A DNA stretch of 37,115 nt from positions 1 to 37,115 of the forward strand of contig CAJUFR010000017.1 in NCBI GenBank assembly GCA_910585525.1, in the 5' to 3' direction. The notes beneath the pieces are model-generated. The model was not told the origin of the DNA. It worked only from the letters and a program-made list of their open reading frames with translations, and made no database searches. The first letter of the stretch is position 1. Every line of letters starts with the position of its first letter. Below, piece by piece: positions 6,441 through 14,457 of the stretch. Source of the stretch: an uncultured Angelakisella sp. (GTDB lineage Bacteria; Bacillota; Clostridia; Oscillospirales; Ruminococcaceae). Position numbers and translations under genes: made by a program.

Positions 6441-6479
6441 CGCCCGCCCGGGTCTTTTGGAGCCCGGGCGGGCGTTTTT
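6441..6479 (+). terminator. Terminator of the cystine operon
   Basis: A perfect 12-bp GC stem (CGCCCGCCCGGG, 6441-6452, with 6463-6474), a 10-nt loop and TTTTT. Confidence 0.9.
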
Positions 6480-6549
6480 GGTGCTTTAGCATAACAAAAC
6501 CCCTATATAGGATCTGCCTAAAGAACCCGTTGGAGGGCAGTTCGATCAG

Positions 6550-6575
6550 GCTCGGGCGGTTATTTCTTTTGCCAT
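6550..6575. repeat. Remnant of a TA cassette terminator
   Basis: The sequence ATCAGGCTCGGGCGGTTATTTCTTTT repeats the right half of the terminators at 6698-6710 and 7034-7046, but its left arm is missing. On the minus strand it reads AAAGAAATAACCGCCC, the Lys-Lys-stop end of a holin-like toxin gene. It looks like the scar of an older cassette copy. The stretch 6480-6593 holds nothing else I can support. Confidence 0.45.
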
Positions 6576-6593
6576 TTAGAATGCCCCCAGGGG

Positions 6594-6622
6594 TTGCAAA
6601 TCAAGAAAAAATCTGTTATCAT
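6594..6622 (+). promoter_or_regulatory. Promoter of small RNA 3A
   Basis: TTGCAA (6594-6599), a 17-bp spacer and TATCAT (6617-6622). The surrounding AGGGGTTGCAA-to-promoter block is repeated at 6925-6957. Confidence 0.55.
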
Positions 6623-6628
6623 ATAAAT

Positions 6629-6711
6629 AAAGAAGGCGCTGCCGGTAGACGGTCAGCCCCAAAGTGGTTAAGAAATAGCCGCTCCGATTAGGCCCGGGCG
6701 GTTATTTCTTT
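6629..6711 (+). ncRNA. Antitoxin-like small RNA 3A
   Basis: A plus-strand RNA of about 80 nt starts with GCGCTGCCGGTAGACGGTCAGCCCC (6636-6660, in two blocks) and ends at the stem 6670-6682/6698-6710. It converges on toxin gene 3 and is antisense to its last codons. The anti-Shine-Dalgarno C run is only four C here, weaker than in copy 3B. Confidence 0.55.
6670..6710. terminator. Shared terminator of small RNA 3A and toxin 3
   Basis: AAGAAATAGCCGC (6670-6682) pairs with GCGGTTATTTCTT (6698-6710), 13 bp with one G-T. It contains the toxin stop codon (6702-6704) and matches the terminator of cassette 2. Confidence 0.65.
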
Positions 6712-6788
6712 GCGTAAAAGGCCATTACCAGGCCGATAACGCTAATGATTACGATGCAGAACTGATAAAGTTCAGCATGAGTGACCAT
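6702..6788 (-). CDS. Holin-like type I toxin (28 aa)
   Basis: Read from ATG 6788-6786 on the minus strand: MVTHAELYQF, a hydrophobic helix (CIVIISVIGLVMAFY), then AKK and stop. This is a close match to the usual pattern of putative holin-like toxins (MVTYxELxQF, one helix, Lys-Lys end). The ribosome binding site AAAGGGGG lies 8 nt upstream. It is locked in a CCCCC-TGGGAAA-GGGGG hairpin (6797-6801 with 6809-6813), which parallels toxins 1 and 2. The last three codons lie in the shared terminator stem. The gene is flanked by two near-identical small RNAs, 3A convergent and 3B divergent. Confidence 0.75.
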   Translation of the reverse strand: MVTHAELYQFCIVIISVIGLVMAFYAKK

Positions 6789-6888
6789 AAGCAGATCCCC
6801 CTTTCCCAGGGGGCACACAAAGAGTGGAGACCCCCTGTGGTATGTGCCAAGGGGGCCAACCGCCTACCGTTACTGGCAGCGCGACTAT

Positions 6889-6917
6889 AGTTTACCATAT
6901 GCTTCAGCATTTGACAA
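6889..6917 (-). promoter_or_regulatory. Promoter of toxin gene 3
   Basis: On the minus strand: TTGTCA (6917-6912), a 17-bp spacer and TAAACT (6894-6889). The mRNA 5' end (from about 6882) reads GCGCTGCCAGTAACGGTAG, then GCGGTTGGCCCCC, the shared 5' element. Its GCCCCCUU can pair with AAGGGGG at the toxin's own Shine-Dalgarno. Confidence 0.6.
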
Positions 6918-6929
6918 TATCCGCAGGGG

Positions 6930-6957
6930 TTGCAATCCGGGAAAAATCTGTTATAAT
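6930..6957 (+). promoter_or_regulatory. Promoter of small RNA 3B
   Basis: TTGCAA (6930-6935), a 16-bp spacer and TATAAT (6952-6957). It lies back to back with the toxin 3 promoter, the -35 boxes 12 bp apart. The same geometry is seen between small RNA 1 and toxin 2. Confidence 0.65.
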
Positions 6958-6963
6958 ATAGGT

Positions 6964-7048
6964 AAAGAGTGCGCTGCCGGTAGACGGTTAGCCCCCGATT
7001 TGGTTAAGAAATAACCGCTTCGATTAGGACCGGGCGGTTATTTCTTTT
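6964..7048 (+). ncRNA. Antitoxin-like small RNA 3B (no adjoining toxin)
   Basis: This repeats small RNA 3A: GCGCTGCCGGTAGACGGTTA, then GCCCCCG, then a stem AAGAAATAACCGC / GCGGTTATTTCTT (7006-7018, 7034-7046) and TTTTT. Its C run followed by GATTTGG fits the toxin 3 Shine-Dalgarno leader (GGGAAAGGGGG) better than copy 3A does. No toxin frame converges on it; the arsC-like gene begins 33 bp after the terminator. It is either an orphan antitoxin or the main trans-acting partner of toxin 3. Confidence 0.55.
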
Positions 7049-7049
7049 T
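7006..7049 (+). terminator. Terminator of small RNA 3B
   Basis: A perfect 13-bp stem with a T run (7045-7049). The following TTTGACAATATCC (7047-7059) repeats the sequence at 6910-6922 between toxin 3 and small RNA 3B, marking a duplication or deletion joint. Confidence 0.75.
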
Positions 7050-7080
7050 GACAATATCCACCAAAGAAAGGATGTAAAAA

Positions 7081-7437
7081 ATGTCCCTGCTTTTCATCGA
7101 ATACCCCAAATGCACCACCTGCCAGCGGGCGAAAAAATGGCTGGAGGCCCGGGGGGTGGGGTTCCAGGCCCGCCATATCGTGGAAGCGCCCCCCACCCGG
7201 GAGGAACTGGCCGCCTGGGCGGAAAGGCTGCCGGTGAAGCGGCTGTGGAACACCAGCGGCCAGAAGTACCGCCAGCTGGGCCTTTCCCAGAAGCTGCCGG
7301 GGATGAGCCTGGATGAGCAGCTGGACCTCCTTTGTACCGACGGGATGCTGGTGAAGCGCCCGGTGCTGGCGGGGGAGGGCTTTGTCCTCACCGGCTTCAA
7401 GGAGGCGGAGTGGGCCGCCACCCTGGGGAAGGACTGA
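7081..7437 (+). CDS. ArsC/Spx-family thioredoxin-fold protein
   Basis: 118 residues, the typical length of ArsC-family (PF03960) proteins. The N-terminal strand LLFIEYPKCTTCQRAKKWLE carries C11 and C14 in a CxxC redox motif. Then come IVEAPPTREEL, a SGQKYRQLGL segment, and the C-terminal strand pair KRPVLAGEGFVLTGF, which holds the family arginine/proline region. Family members are arsenate reductases (glutaredoxin- or thioredoxin-linked) or Spx/MgsR-type regulators. The CxxC and lack of any ars genes nearby make the exact role open. The ribosome binding site AAAGAAAGGA precedes ATG 7081. It overlaps the next gene by one base (TGATG), so the two are translationally coupled. Confidence 0.8.
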   Translation: MSLLFIEYPKCTTCQRAKKWLEARGVGFQARHIVEAPPTREELAAWAERLPVKRLWNTSGQKYRQLGLSQKLPGMSLDEQLDLLCTDGMLVKRPVLAGEGFVLTGFKEAEWAATLGKD

Positions 7438-8000
7438 TGGGCTGGAACAGCCTGGGGCTTACCCACGACTTTATGAGGCGGCACGTCCAGCCGGGGGACC
7501 TGTGCATCGACGCCACCGCCGGGCGGGGGCGGGACACGGTGCTGCTGGCAAAACTTACCGGCCCCGCGGGGCGGGTCATCGCCCTGGATATCCAGCCCGC
7601 CGCCCTGGAGGCCACCCGGGCCCTGGCGGAGCAGGAGGGGGTGTCCGGCCAGGTGGAGGTCCGTCTCCTGGGGCACCAGGAGATACACCGGGTGGCCCGG
7701 GAGGGGACGGTAAGCTGCATCGCCTTCAACCTGGGCTGGCTCCCCGGGGGAGACCACCGGCTCCACACCACCGTGGAGACCACCATCCCCGCCCTGGAAC
7801 AGTCCCTGGCCCTGCTGCGCCCCGGCGGGGTCCTTTCCCTCTGTATCTACTACGGCAAAGAGAACGGTTACCGGGAGCGGGACAGGGTGCTGGAGTGGCT
7901 GGCCGGGGTGGACAGCCGGGCCTACAGCGTCATCGCCATCGGCTTCCCCAACCGCAAAAACGACCCGCCCCTTCCGGTGTTCATCCTGCGGGAGGGCTGA
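7437..8000 (+). CDS. mnmM: MnmM/YtqB-like class I SAM methyltransferase (tRNA wobble uridine)
   Basis: 187 residues. The SAM-binding motif I is DATAGRGRDTVLLA (25-38), with acidic motif II ALDIQP, then a distinctive FNLGWLPGGDH block. The PGGDH block and short size identify the PF06962 (formerly rRNA methylase) family, which includes YtqB, now known as MnmM, the methyltransferase making mnm5s2U34 in tRNA of organisms without the MnmC methylase. ATG 7437 overlaps the stop of the arsC-like gene and fits the family start (GWNSLGLTHDFMRR). A strong terminator follows directly. Coupling with a thiol-redox protein is notable, since the modification sits on a 2-thiouridine. Confidence 0.82.
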   Translation: MGWNSLGLTHDFMRRHVQPGDLCIDATAGRGRDTVLLAKLTGPAGRVIALDIQPAALEATRALAEQEGVSGQVEVRLLGHQEIHRVAREGTVSCIAFNLGWLPGGDHRLHTTVETTIPALEQSLALLRPGGVLSLCIYYGKENGYRERDRVLEWLAGVDSRAYSVIAIGFPNRKNDPPLPVFILREG

Positions 8001-8036
8001 GCAGCCGCCTTTTCCTGGGAAGGGCGGCTGCTTTTT
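8000..8036 (+). terminator. Terminator after mnmM
   Basis: AGCAGCCGCC (8000-8009) pairs with GGCGGCTGCT (8023-8032), followed by TTTTT. It starts on the last base of the stop codon. Confidence 0.88.
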
Positions 8037-8156
8037 CCTGCCCTTTTTCCATTCGCAGGAACTCCCCGCGGCTGTCAAAAAATATCTATGTTTTGTTCAT
8101 AATTTGTTTATTGTCTCCCGGGCGAAAAAGGGCTAAAATTCGATGTGCGAAACCGG

Positions 8157-8184
8157 TTGACATTCTGCGTTTTGATGCTATCAT
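8157..8184 (+). promoter_or_regulatory. Promoter of the marR/activase operon
   Basis: TTGACA (8157-8162), a 16-bp spacer and TATCAT (8179-8184), about 30 bp before the marR start. The AT-rich stretch from 8080 precedes it. No clear palindrome was noted. Confidence 0.55.
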
Positions 8185-8214
8185 AATACCTGCGATATAG
8201 GGGAGGAGTATGTC

Positions 8215-8697
8215 ATGCTGTTAGGAAAGGCGGTCCGATTTCTGGACCTGGACCGGAGGAGCCACACCCTCTACCAGTCCTGCATGTTTCACCTGCTGGC
8301 GGGGGAGGACCTGCACCCCAGCCAGCTGCCCATCCTGTGGGCCATCGCCCAGACCGGCGCCATCAGCCAGGGCCAGGTGGCCCGGGTGCTGGGGGTGAGC
8401 CGGGCGGCGGTGGCGGTCTCGGCCAAGCGGATGGAGCGGGCGGGGCTGGTGCGCCGGGAGAAGGGCGCCGGTGACCAGCGCCGCACCATGGTGGCCCTCA
8501 CCCCCAAGGGGGAGGAGGTGGCCCGGCGTGCCCGGGCACACCAGGAGCGGCTGCTGGCCCGCCGCCTGGAGGGCTTCACCCAGGAGGAGATGGTCTGCCT
8601 GATGAACCTTTACCAGCGGATGAATGATAACCTGGAGCGTTACCGGCAGGAGCTGGAGCGGAAAAGCTGCCTGACCGGGGAGGAGGTCGTATGCTGA
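8215..8697 (+). CDS. MarR-family regulator of the activase operon
   Basis: 160 residues with the winged helix-turn-helix at about 60-105 (ISQGQVARVLGVSRAAVAVS, AKRMERAGLVRREKGAGDQR). The wing is followed by VALTPKGEEVA, the MarR signature. GGGAGGAG lies 6 nt before ATG 8215. The stop overlaps the start of the next gene by 7 nt, so it is the first gene of the activase operon and most likely its autoregulated repressor. The ligand is unknown. Confidence 0.85.
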   Translation: MLLGKAVRFLDLDRRSHTLYQSCMFHLLAGEDLHPSQLPILWAIAQTGAISQGQVARVLGVSRAAVAVSAKRMERAGLVRREKGAGDQRRTMVALTPKGEEVARRARAHQERLLARRLEGFTQEEMVCLMNLYQRMNDNLERYRQELERKSCLTGEEVVC

Positions 8698-11634
8698 GGA
8701 TCGGACTGGATATCGGTTCCACCACCATCAAATGCGTGGTGCTGGACCAGGATGACAGGCTCGTCTTTTCCTCCTACCAGCGCCATTATTCCCAGATCAC
8801 CCAAAAGACCGGGGAACTGCTGGGCCAGGTGGCGGGGGAGGTATTATTGGGCCGCCCCGCCTCCCTTGCCATCTCCGGCTCCGCCGGGATGGGGATGGCC
8901 CAGGGCTGCGGCATCCCCTTTGTCCAGGAGGTGTACGCCACCCGGGCCGCCGCCGCCCGCTTGGCCCCCGGCACCGACGCCATCATCGAACTGGGGGGAG
9001 AGGACGCCAAGATCCTCTTCCTCACCGGCGGTATGGAGGTGCGGATGAACGGCTCCTGCGCCGGCGGCACCGGGGCCTTTATCGACCAGATGGCCACCCT
9101 GCTGAAGGTGACCCCGGCGGAGATGGACCAGCTGGCGGAAAAGGCCCAGCGCGCCTACACCATCGCCAGCCGCTGCGGCGTCTTTGCCAAGACCGACATC
9201 CAGCCCCTGCTGAACCAGGGGGCCAGGAAGGAGGACGTGGCCGCCAGTATCTTCGGGGCGGTGGTGAACCAGACCATCGCCGGGCTGGCCCAGGGGCGGC
9301 GTATCCAGGGGAAGGTGCTGTACCTGGGGGGCCCCCTCACCTTCCTGCCCCAGCTGCGGAAAAGTTTTGACAAGACCCTGGGCCTCACCGGCAGCTGCCC
9401 GGAAAACTCCCTCTACTACGTGGCCCTGGGGGCCGCCTGGTGCGGGGAGGGGGAGACCGATATCCCCGCCGCCCTGGAGAAGCTGGCCGCCTACCGGGGC
9501 CGGGGGGAGTACGCCGTCATCCCGCCCCTGTTCCAGAGCAAAGAGGAGCACATGGCCTTCACCCAGCGCCATTGGCGCCACGCCGTCCCCTGCGGCCGGC
9601 TGGAGGACGTCACCGAGCCGGTGTTCATCGGCATCGACGCCGGTTCCACCACCGTCAAGACGGTGGTCACCGACCGGCAGGGGGGGATGCTCTACTCCAA
9701 GTACCAGCAGAATTCCGGCAACCCCGTCCCCCTGATCCAGGCCTTTTTGCAGGAACTGTACACCCTCAAGCCGGACGTGCGGATCGCCGCCGGGGCGGTC
9801 ACCGGCTATGGGGAGGAGATCATCCAGCGGGCCTTTGGGGTGGACTACGGGGTGGTGGAGACGGTGGCCCACTTCACCGCCGCCAAAAAGTTCATGCCCG
9901 ACGTGGACTTCGTCATCGACATCGGCGGCCAGGACATGAAGTGCTTCAAGATCAAAAACGGGGCCATCGACAACATCTTCCTCAACGAGGCATGTTCCTC
10001 CGGCTGCGGCAGCTTTTTGCAGACCTTTGCCGAGGCGCTGGGCTACTCCATCCAGGACTTTGCCAACCTGGGCCTGTTTGCCAAGGACCCGGTGGACCTG
10101 GGCAGCCGCTGCACCGTCTTTATGAACTCCAGCGTCAAGCAGGCCCAGAAGGACGGGGCCAGCGTGGAGGATATCTCCGCCGGGCTGTCCATCAGCGTGG
10201 TGAAAAACGCCCTTTACAAGGTGATCCGGGCCGCCGACCCCTCGGAACTGGGCCGTCACATTGTGGTCCAGGGGGGTACCTTTTATAATGACGCCGTCCT
10301 CCGGGCCTTTGAGCAGGAACTGGGGGTGGAGGTGGTGCGCCCCAACATCGCCGGTCTGATGGGGGCCTACGGCGCCGCCCTCTACGCCATACAGATGGCG
10401 GGACTGGAGGGGAAGGAGGGCCTCAGCGGCATCCTGGGCCCCCAGGCCCTGGCGGCCTTCACCCACAAGGTCCAGTCGGTGAACTGCGGCCTCTGCCCCA
10501 ACAACTGCCGCCTGACGGTGAACACCTTCGGGGAGGGCAGGAAGTACATCAGCGGCAACCGGTGCGAACGCCCGGTCACCCGCAAGGCGGCGGACGATTC
10601 GCTGAACCTGTACCAATGGAAGCTGCAATGGCTCCAAAGCTACCGGCCCGTCCCCGGGCCCAGGGGGAAGATCGGCCTGCCCATGGGCCTGAACCTTTAC
10701 GAACTGCTGCCCTTCTGGCACGCCTTCTTTACCGCCCTGGGCTTCGAGGTGGTCACCAGCCCCCTCAGCGACCGGGACCTCTACCTCTCCGGCCAGCACA
10801 CCATCCCCTCCGACACCGTCTGCTTCCCCGCCAAGCTGATGCACGGCCACGTGGAGGCACTGATCTCCATGGGGGTCACCTCCATCTTCTACCCCTGCAT
10901 GTCCTACAACCTGGACGAGGGGCTGGGGGACAACCACTACAACTGCCCGGTGGTGGCCTACTACCCGGAGGTCATCCGCTCCAACATGCCGGAGGCCCGG
11001 AACGTCACCTTTATCACCGACTACGTGGGGCTGCACCAGCGGCGGCACTTCCCGGGTAAGATGGCCGCCATCCTGTCCCAATATTACACCGGCATCACCT
11101 TAAAAGAGGTGAAGAAGGCCGCCAGCGCCGCCTACCTGGAGTATGAGGGATATCTGTCCGCCCTGCGGGTCCGGGGGGAGGGGATCATCCGCCTGGCCCG
11201 GGAAGCGGGGAAGCAGATCATCGTCCTGGCGGGGCGCCCCTACCACGTGGACCCGGAGATCAACCACGGCATCGACAAACTCATCGCCAGCCTGGGGGCG
11301 GCGGTGGTCACCGAGGACGCGGTGAGCGGGCATATGGAGCGGTTCCCGGTGGGGGTGCTGAACCAGTGGACCTACCACAGCCGCCTTTACGCCGCCGCCC
11401 GGTACATCGCCACCCAGCCGGACATGGACCTGGTGCAGCTGGTCTCCTTCGGCTGCGGGGTGGACGCCATCACCACCGACGAGGTCCGGGAACTGCTGGA
11501 GGAGGAACACAAGATATACACCCAGATCAAGATCGACGAGATCACCAACCTAGGCGCCGTCAAAATACGCCTCCGCAGCCTTTTTGCCGCCATTCGTCAG
11601 CAGAAGGCGGAGGCCCGGGGAGAGGAGGAGACCC

Positions 11635-11642
<8 letters not shown>
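8691..11642 (+). CDS. Acyl-CoA dehydratase activase-like protein (two BadF/HgdC ATPase domains)
   Basis: 983 residues. Domain 1 (about 1-270) has IGLDIGSTTIK (4-14), C123 in NGSCAGGTGAF and C162 in ASRCGVFAKTD. These are the two cysteines that bind the bridging [4Fe-4S] cluster in HgdC-type activases. Domain 2 (about 311-570) repeats the fold with IGIDAGSTTVK (313-323), C435 in NEACSSGCGSF and C474 in GSRCTVFMNSS. A linker with CGLCPNNC (C599, C602, C606) follows, then a DUF2229-type region with NQWTYHS and VSFGCGVDAI. HgdC proteins use ATP to push electrons into 2-hydroxyacyl-CoA dehydratases. This long relative is widespread in clostridia and its reaction is not established. In many species the following gene is fused to it; here they overlap by 8 nt. 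Confidence 0.85.
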
Positions 11643-12978
<1,336 letters not shown>

Positions 12979-13012
12979 CGGGTGCCTGGAGTGGGGTGGC
13001 CCCCACTGGCAT

Positions 13013-13071
13013 GCCCTGCACGGCTGCTTCGCAGCCTTACGCAGAGACAAGGTCTTAGCGGGTGCCTGGAG
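13013..13071 (+). repeat. REP-like repeat, copy 2
   Basis: This matches copy 1 at 58 of 59 positions, including the GGCTGC-TTC-GCAGCC hairpin. It lies wholly in non-coding DNA. The 21-bp spacer between copies holds a short GGGGGTGG/CCCCCAC-like inverted pair. A scattered repeat family is likely. Confidence 0.85.
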
Positions 13072-13161
13072 ACATAGGCCGCAAGGGAAATGGGAACTGT
13101 CTAATTTTGCGCCCAAAACCCGCCCCTTCTTGTGCTTTTGGCTGAAAAGCCGGAAAAGCCC

Positions 13162-13190
13162 TTGCCAAAGGGGCGCAAACCGATTAAACT
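13162..13190 (+). promoter_or_regulatory. Promoter of the small cassette at 13197-13388
   Basis: TTGCCA (13162-13167), a 17-bp spacer and TAAACT (13185-13190). Transcription should start near 13197. Confidence 0.5.
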
Positions 13191-13229
13191 ATAGGGGTAT
13201 CGCCAGCAGCATGGAGAAGGAGGAGCAGT

Positions 13230-13349
13230 ATGGGGAAGCGGAAATGCCTGTTGTCCACCTGTCATCCGGGTTCCCTGCCGGGCTGGTACAGTACCGGTGT
13301 AAAGTGGCACCATACCAAAGGGCGTGGTGCAAGCCGGGGCGAAGTGTAA
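13230..13349 (+). CDS. Small basic protein of 39 aa, unknown
   Basis: ATG 13230 lies 7 nt after AAGGAGG (13217-13223), a better ribosome binding site than most large genes here have. The product begins MGKRKCLLSTCHPGSLPGWY and goes on with Lys, His and Arg residues (KWHHTKGRGASRGEV). Two Cys and three His could bind a metal, but no known motif is recognised. The stop (13347-13349) is followed after 3 nt by a long terminator hairpin, and a promoter lies 40 bp upstream. The frame thus has its own promoter, ribosome binding site and terminator. It may be a real micro-protein, a leader peptide, or a chance frame in a small RNA. Confidence 0.45.
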   Translation: MGKRKCLLSTCHPGSLPGWYSTGVKWHHTKGRGASRGEV

Positions 13350-13352
13350 CCA

Positions 13353-13388
13353 AAGGCCGTAGTGCAACAAAATGCGCTGCGGCCTTTT
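13353..13388 (+). terminator. Terminator of the 39-aa cassette
   Basis: A 14-bp stem (13353-13366 with 13373-13386, two G-U pairs) has a 6-nt loop and ends in TTTT. The segment 13303-13366 contains two related units, AAGTGGCACCATACCAAAGG and AAGTGTAACCAAAGG, each followed by a GTGGTGCAA/GTAGTGCAA, so the leader of the stem is partly duplicated. Confidence 0.75.
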
Positions 13389-13417
13389 CCGTTCAAAAAT
13401 ATAAGGAGATGGTGTTT

Positions 13418-13810
13418 ATGCTTTCTTGGGTGATCTGGCTGGTGTGGATGCTGCCGGTGGTGATCCTTGTGGTCCACATGCTCCGTTCCCGGGGCAGGTA
13501 CAAAAACCGCAAGGGGGCGGGGGCGTTCTTCTTTGAGAACGACAGCCTGGTGCTGAACACCGGCCTGCCCTATGAGGTCCCCTTCCGGGAGATCGACTAT
13601 GTGGAACTGCAATATAACTCGTGGGAGTTGGAGCATCAGCTGTCCTACGGCCTGTGGGTCAAGGTGGCCCGCCGGGACGGCAGGACCAAGCGGGTGTTCT
13701 ACAAGGGCTACGGGACGGCAAAGCTGGCCTACCCCGCCGATATGAAGGCGGCCCTGGAGGACTGGGGCATCCGCTGTATCATGGCGGACTGTAACAAAAA
13801 GAAGAGATGA
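13418..13810 (+). CDS. Small membrane-anchored protein, unknown
   Basis: 130 residues. ATG 13418 is preceded by AAGGAG at 9 nt. An ATG at 13409 overlaps that ribosome binding site and was not chosen. Residues 1-21 (MLSWVIWLVWMLPVVILVVH) form one transmembrane helix. A basic stretch follows, then a cytoplasmic beta-rich part (FFFENDSLVLNTGLPYEVPF, REIDYVELQY) that resembles bacterial PH-like domains, as a guess. The last codons and stop are part of a 53-bp tandem duplication running to 13889. It precedes purE by 89 nt on the same strand and may be cotranscribed. No function is recognised. Confidence 0.65.
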   Translation: MLSWVIWLVWMLPVVILVVHMLRSRGRYKNRKGAGAFFFENDSLVLNTGLPYEVPFREIDYVELQYNSWELEHQLSYGLWVKVARRDGRTKRVFYKGYGTAKLAYPADMKAALEDWGIRCIMADCNKKKR

Positions 13811-13889
13811 AAGCAACAACGAAACGATAAAAAATGGAAGATTGCAATAAAAAGAAAAGATAGAAGCAGCAACGGAACGATAAGAAAAG
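13781..13889 (+). repeat. Imperfect tandem duplication of a gene end
   Basis: Unit 1 (13781-13833) covers the last codons MADCNKKKR-stop of the membrane protein and the spacer AAGCAACAACGAAACGATAA. Unit 2 (13834-13889) repeats it as MEDCNKKKR-stop plus AGCAGCAACGGAACGATAAG and runs into the purE ribosome binding site. The period is 53 bp. Synonymous and transition changes show it is not recent. Confidence 0.75.
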
Positions 13890-13899
13890 GAGAAGGATC

Positions 13900-14400
13900 A
13901 TGACAAAGTTGAAAGTCGCCGTGGTCATGGGGGCGGAAAGCGACCTGCCGGTGGTGAAGAAGGCCATCGACCAGCTGGACGCCCTGGGGGTGGAACGGGA
14001 GGTCCGGGTGCTGTCCGCCCACCGCACCCCGGAGGAAGCCTGTAAATTCGCCGCCGGGGCCAAAGAGGCCGGGTTCGGCGTCCTCATCTGCGCCGCCGGC
14101 AAGGCCGCCCACCTGGCGGGGGTGATGGCGGGGCACACCACCCTGCCGGTCATCGGCATCCCGGTGAAGGGCTCCTTCCTGGACGGCCTGGACGCCCTGC
14201 TGGCCACCGTCCAGATGCCCGCCGGCATCCCCGTCGCCACCGTGGCGGTGGACGGCGCCGCCAACGCCGCCATCCTGGCCGCCCAGATGCTGGCCCTCTC
14301 CGACCCGGAACTGGCGGATCGCCTGGCCAGGATGCGGGCCGATATGACCGCCGCCGTGCTGGAGAGCGACAAGCGGGTGGCGGAGCAGTTTGCACGGTAG
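13900..14400 (+). CDS. purE: PurE, N5-carboxyaminoimidazole ribonucleotide mutase / AIR carboxylase
   Basis: 166 residues, the standard size. The substrate loops are visible: GAESD (11-15, usually GSxSD) and SAHRTPE (39-45) with the catalytic histidine H41, then AAGKAAHLAGVMAGHTTLPV and GIPVKGSFLDGLDALL. It makes CAIR in IMP synthesis. No purK gene lies in the window, so the enzyme either accepts CO2 directly (class II behaviour) or PurK is elsewhere. The Ala in place of Ser in the first loop is worth noting. AAAAGGAGAAGG precedes the ATG. It is the first recognised purine gene of the operon; no purine or PurR-type control site was found ahead of it. Confidence 0.93.
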   Translation: MTKLKVAVVMGAESDLPVVKKAIDQLDALGVEREVRVLSAHRTPEEACKFAAGAKEAGFGVLICAAGKAAHLAGVMAGHTTLPVIGIPVKGSFLDGLDALLATVQMPAGIPVATVAVDGAANAAILAAQMLALSDPELADRLARMRADMTAAVLESDKRVAEQFAR

Positions 14401-14457
14401 CAGATCGATCCCGAGAGCAAATAATACGATGTGTATAAAATGAAAGGATGGTACAAA

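Noticed and set aside
7048..7076. TTGACA promoter directly ahead of the arsC-like gene
   Set aside because: The box is part of a repeated TTTGACAATATCC, and a -10 at proper distance would put the start past the ATG.
13130..13417. Upstream extension of the 130-residue membrane protein to 226 residues
   Set aside because: The extension crosses a promoter and a strong terminator and has no ribosome binding site; ATG 13418 has AAGGAG and starts with a proper membrane helix.
13389..13899. A purine, ykkC-type or other riboswitch ahead of purE
   Set aside because: No conserved core of those riboswitches could be recognised; the only structured element is the terminator at 13353-13388.
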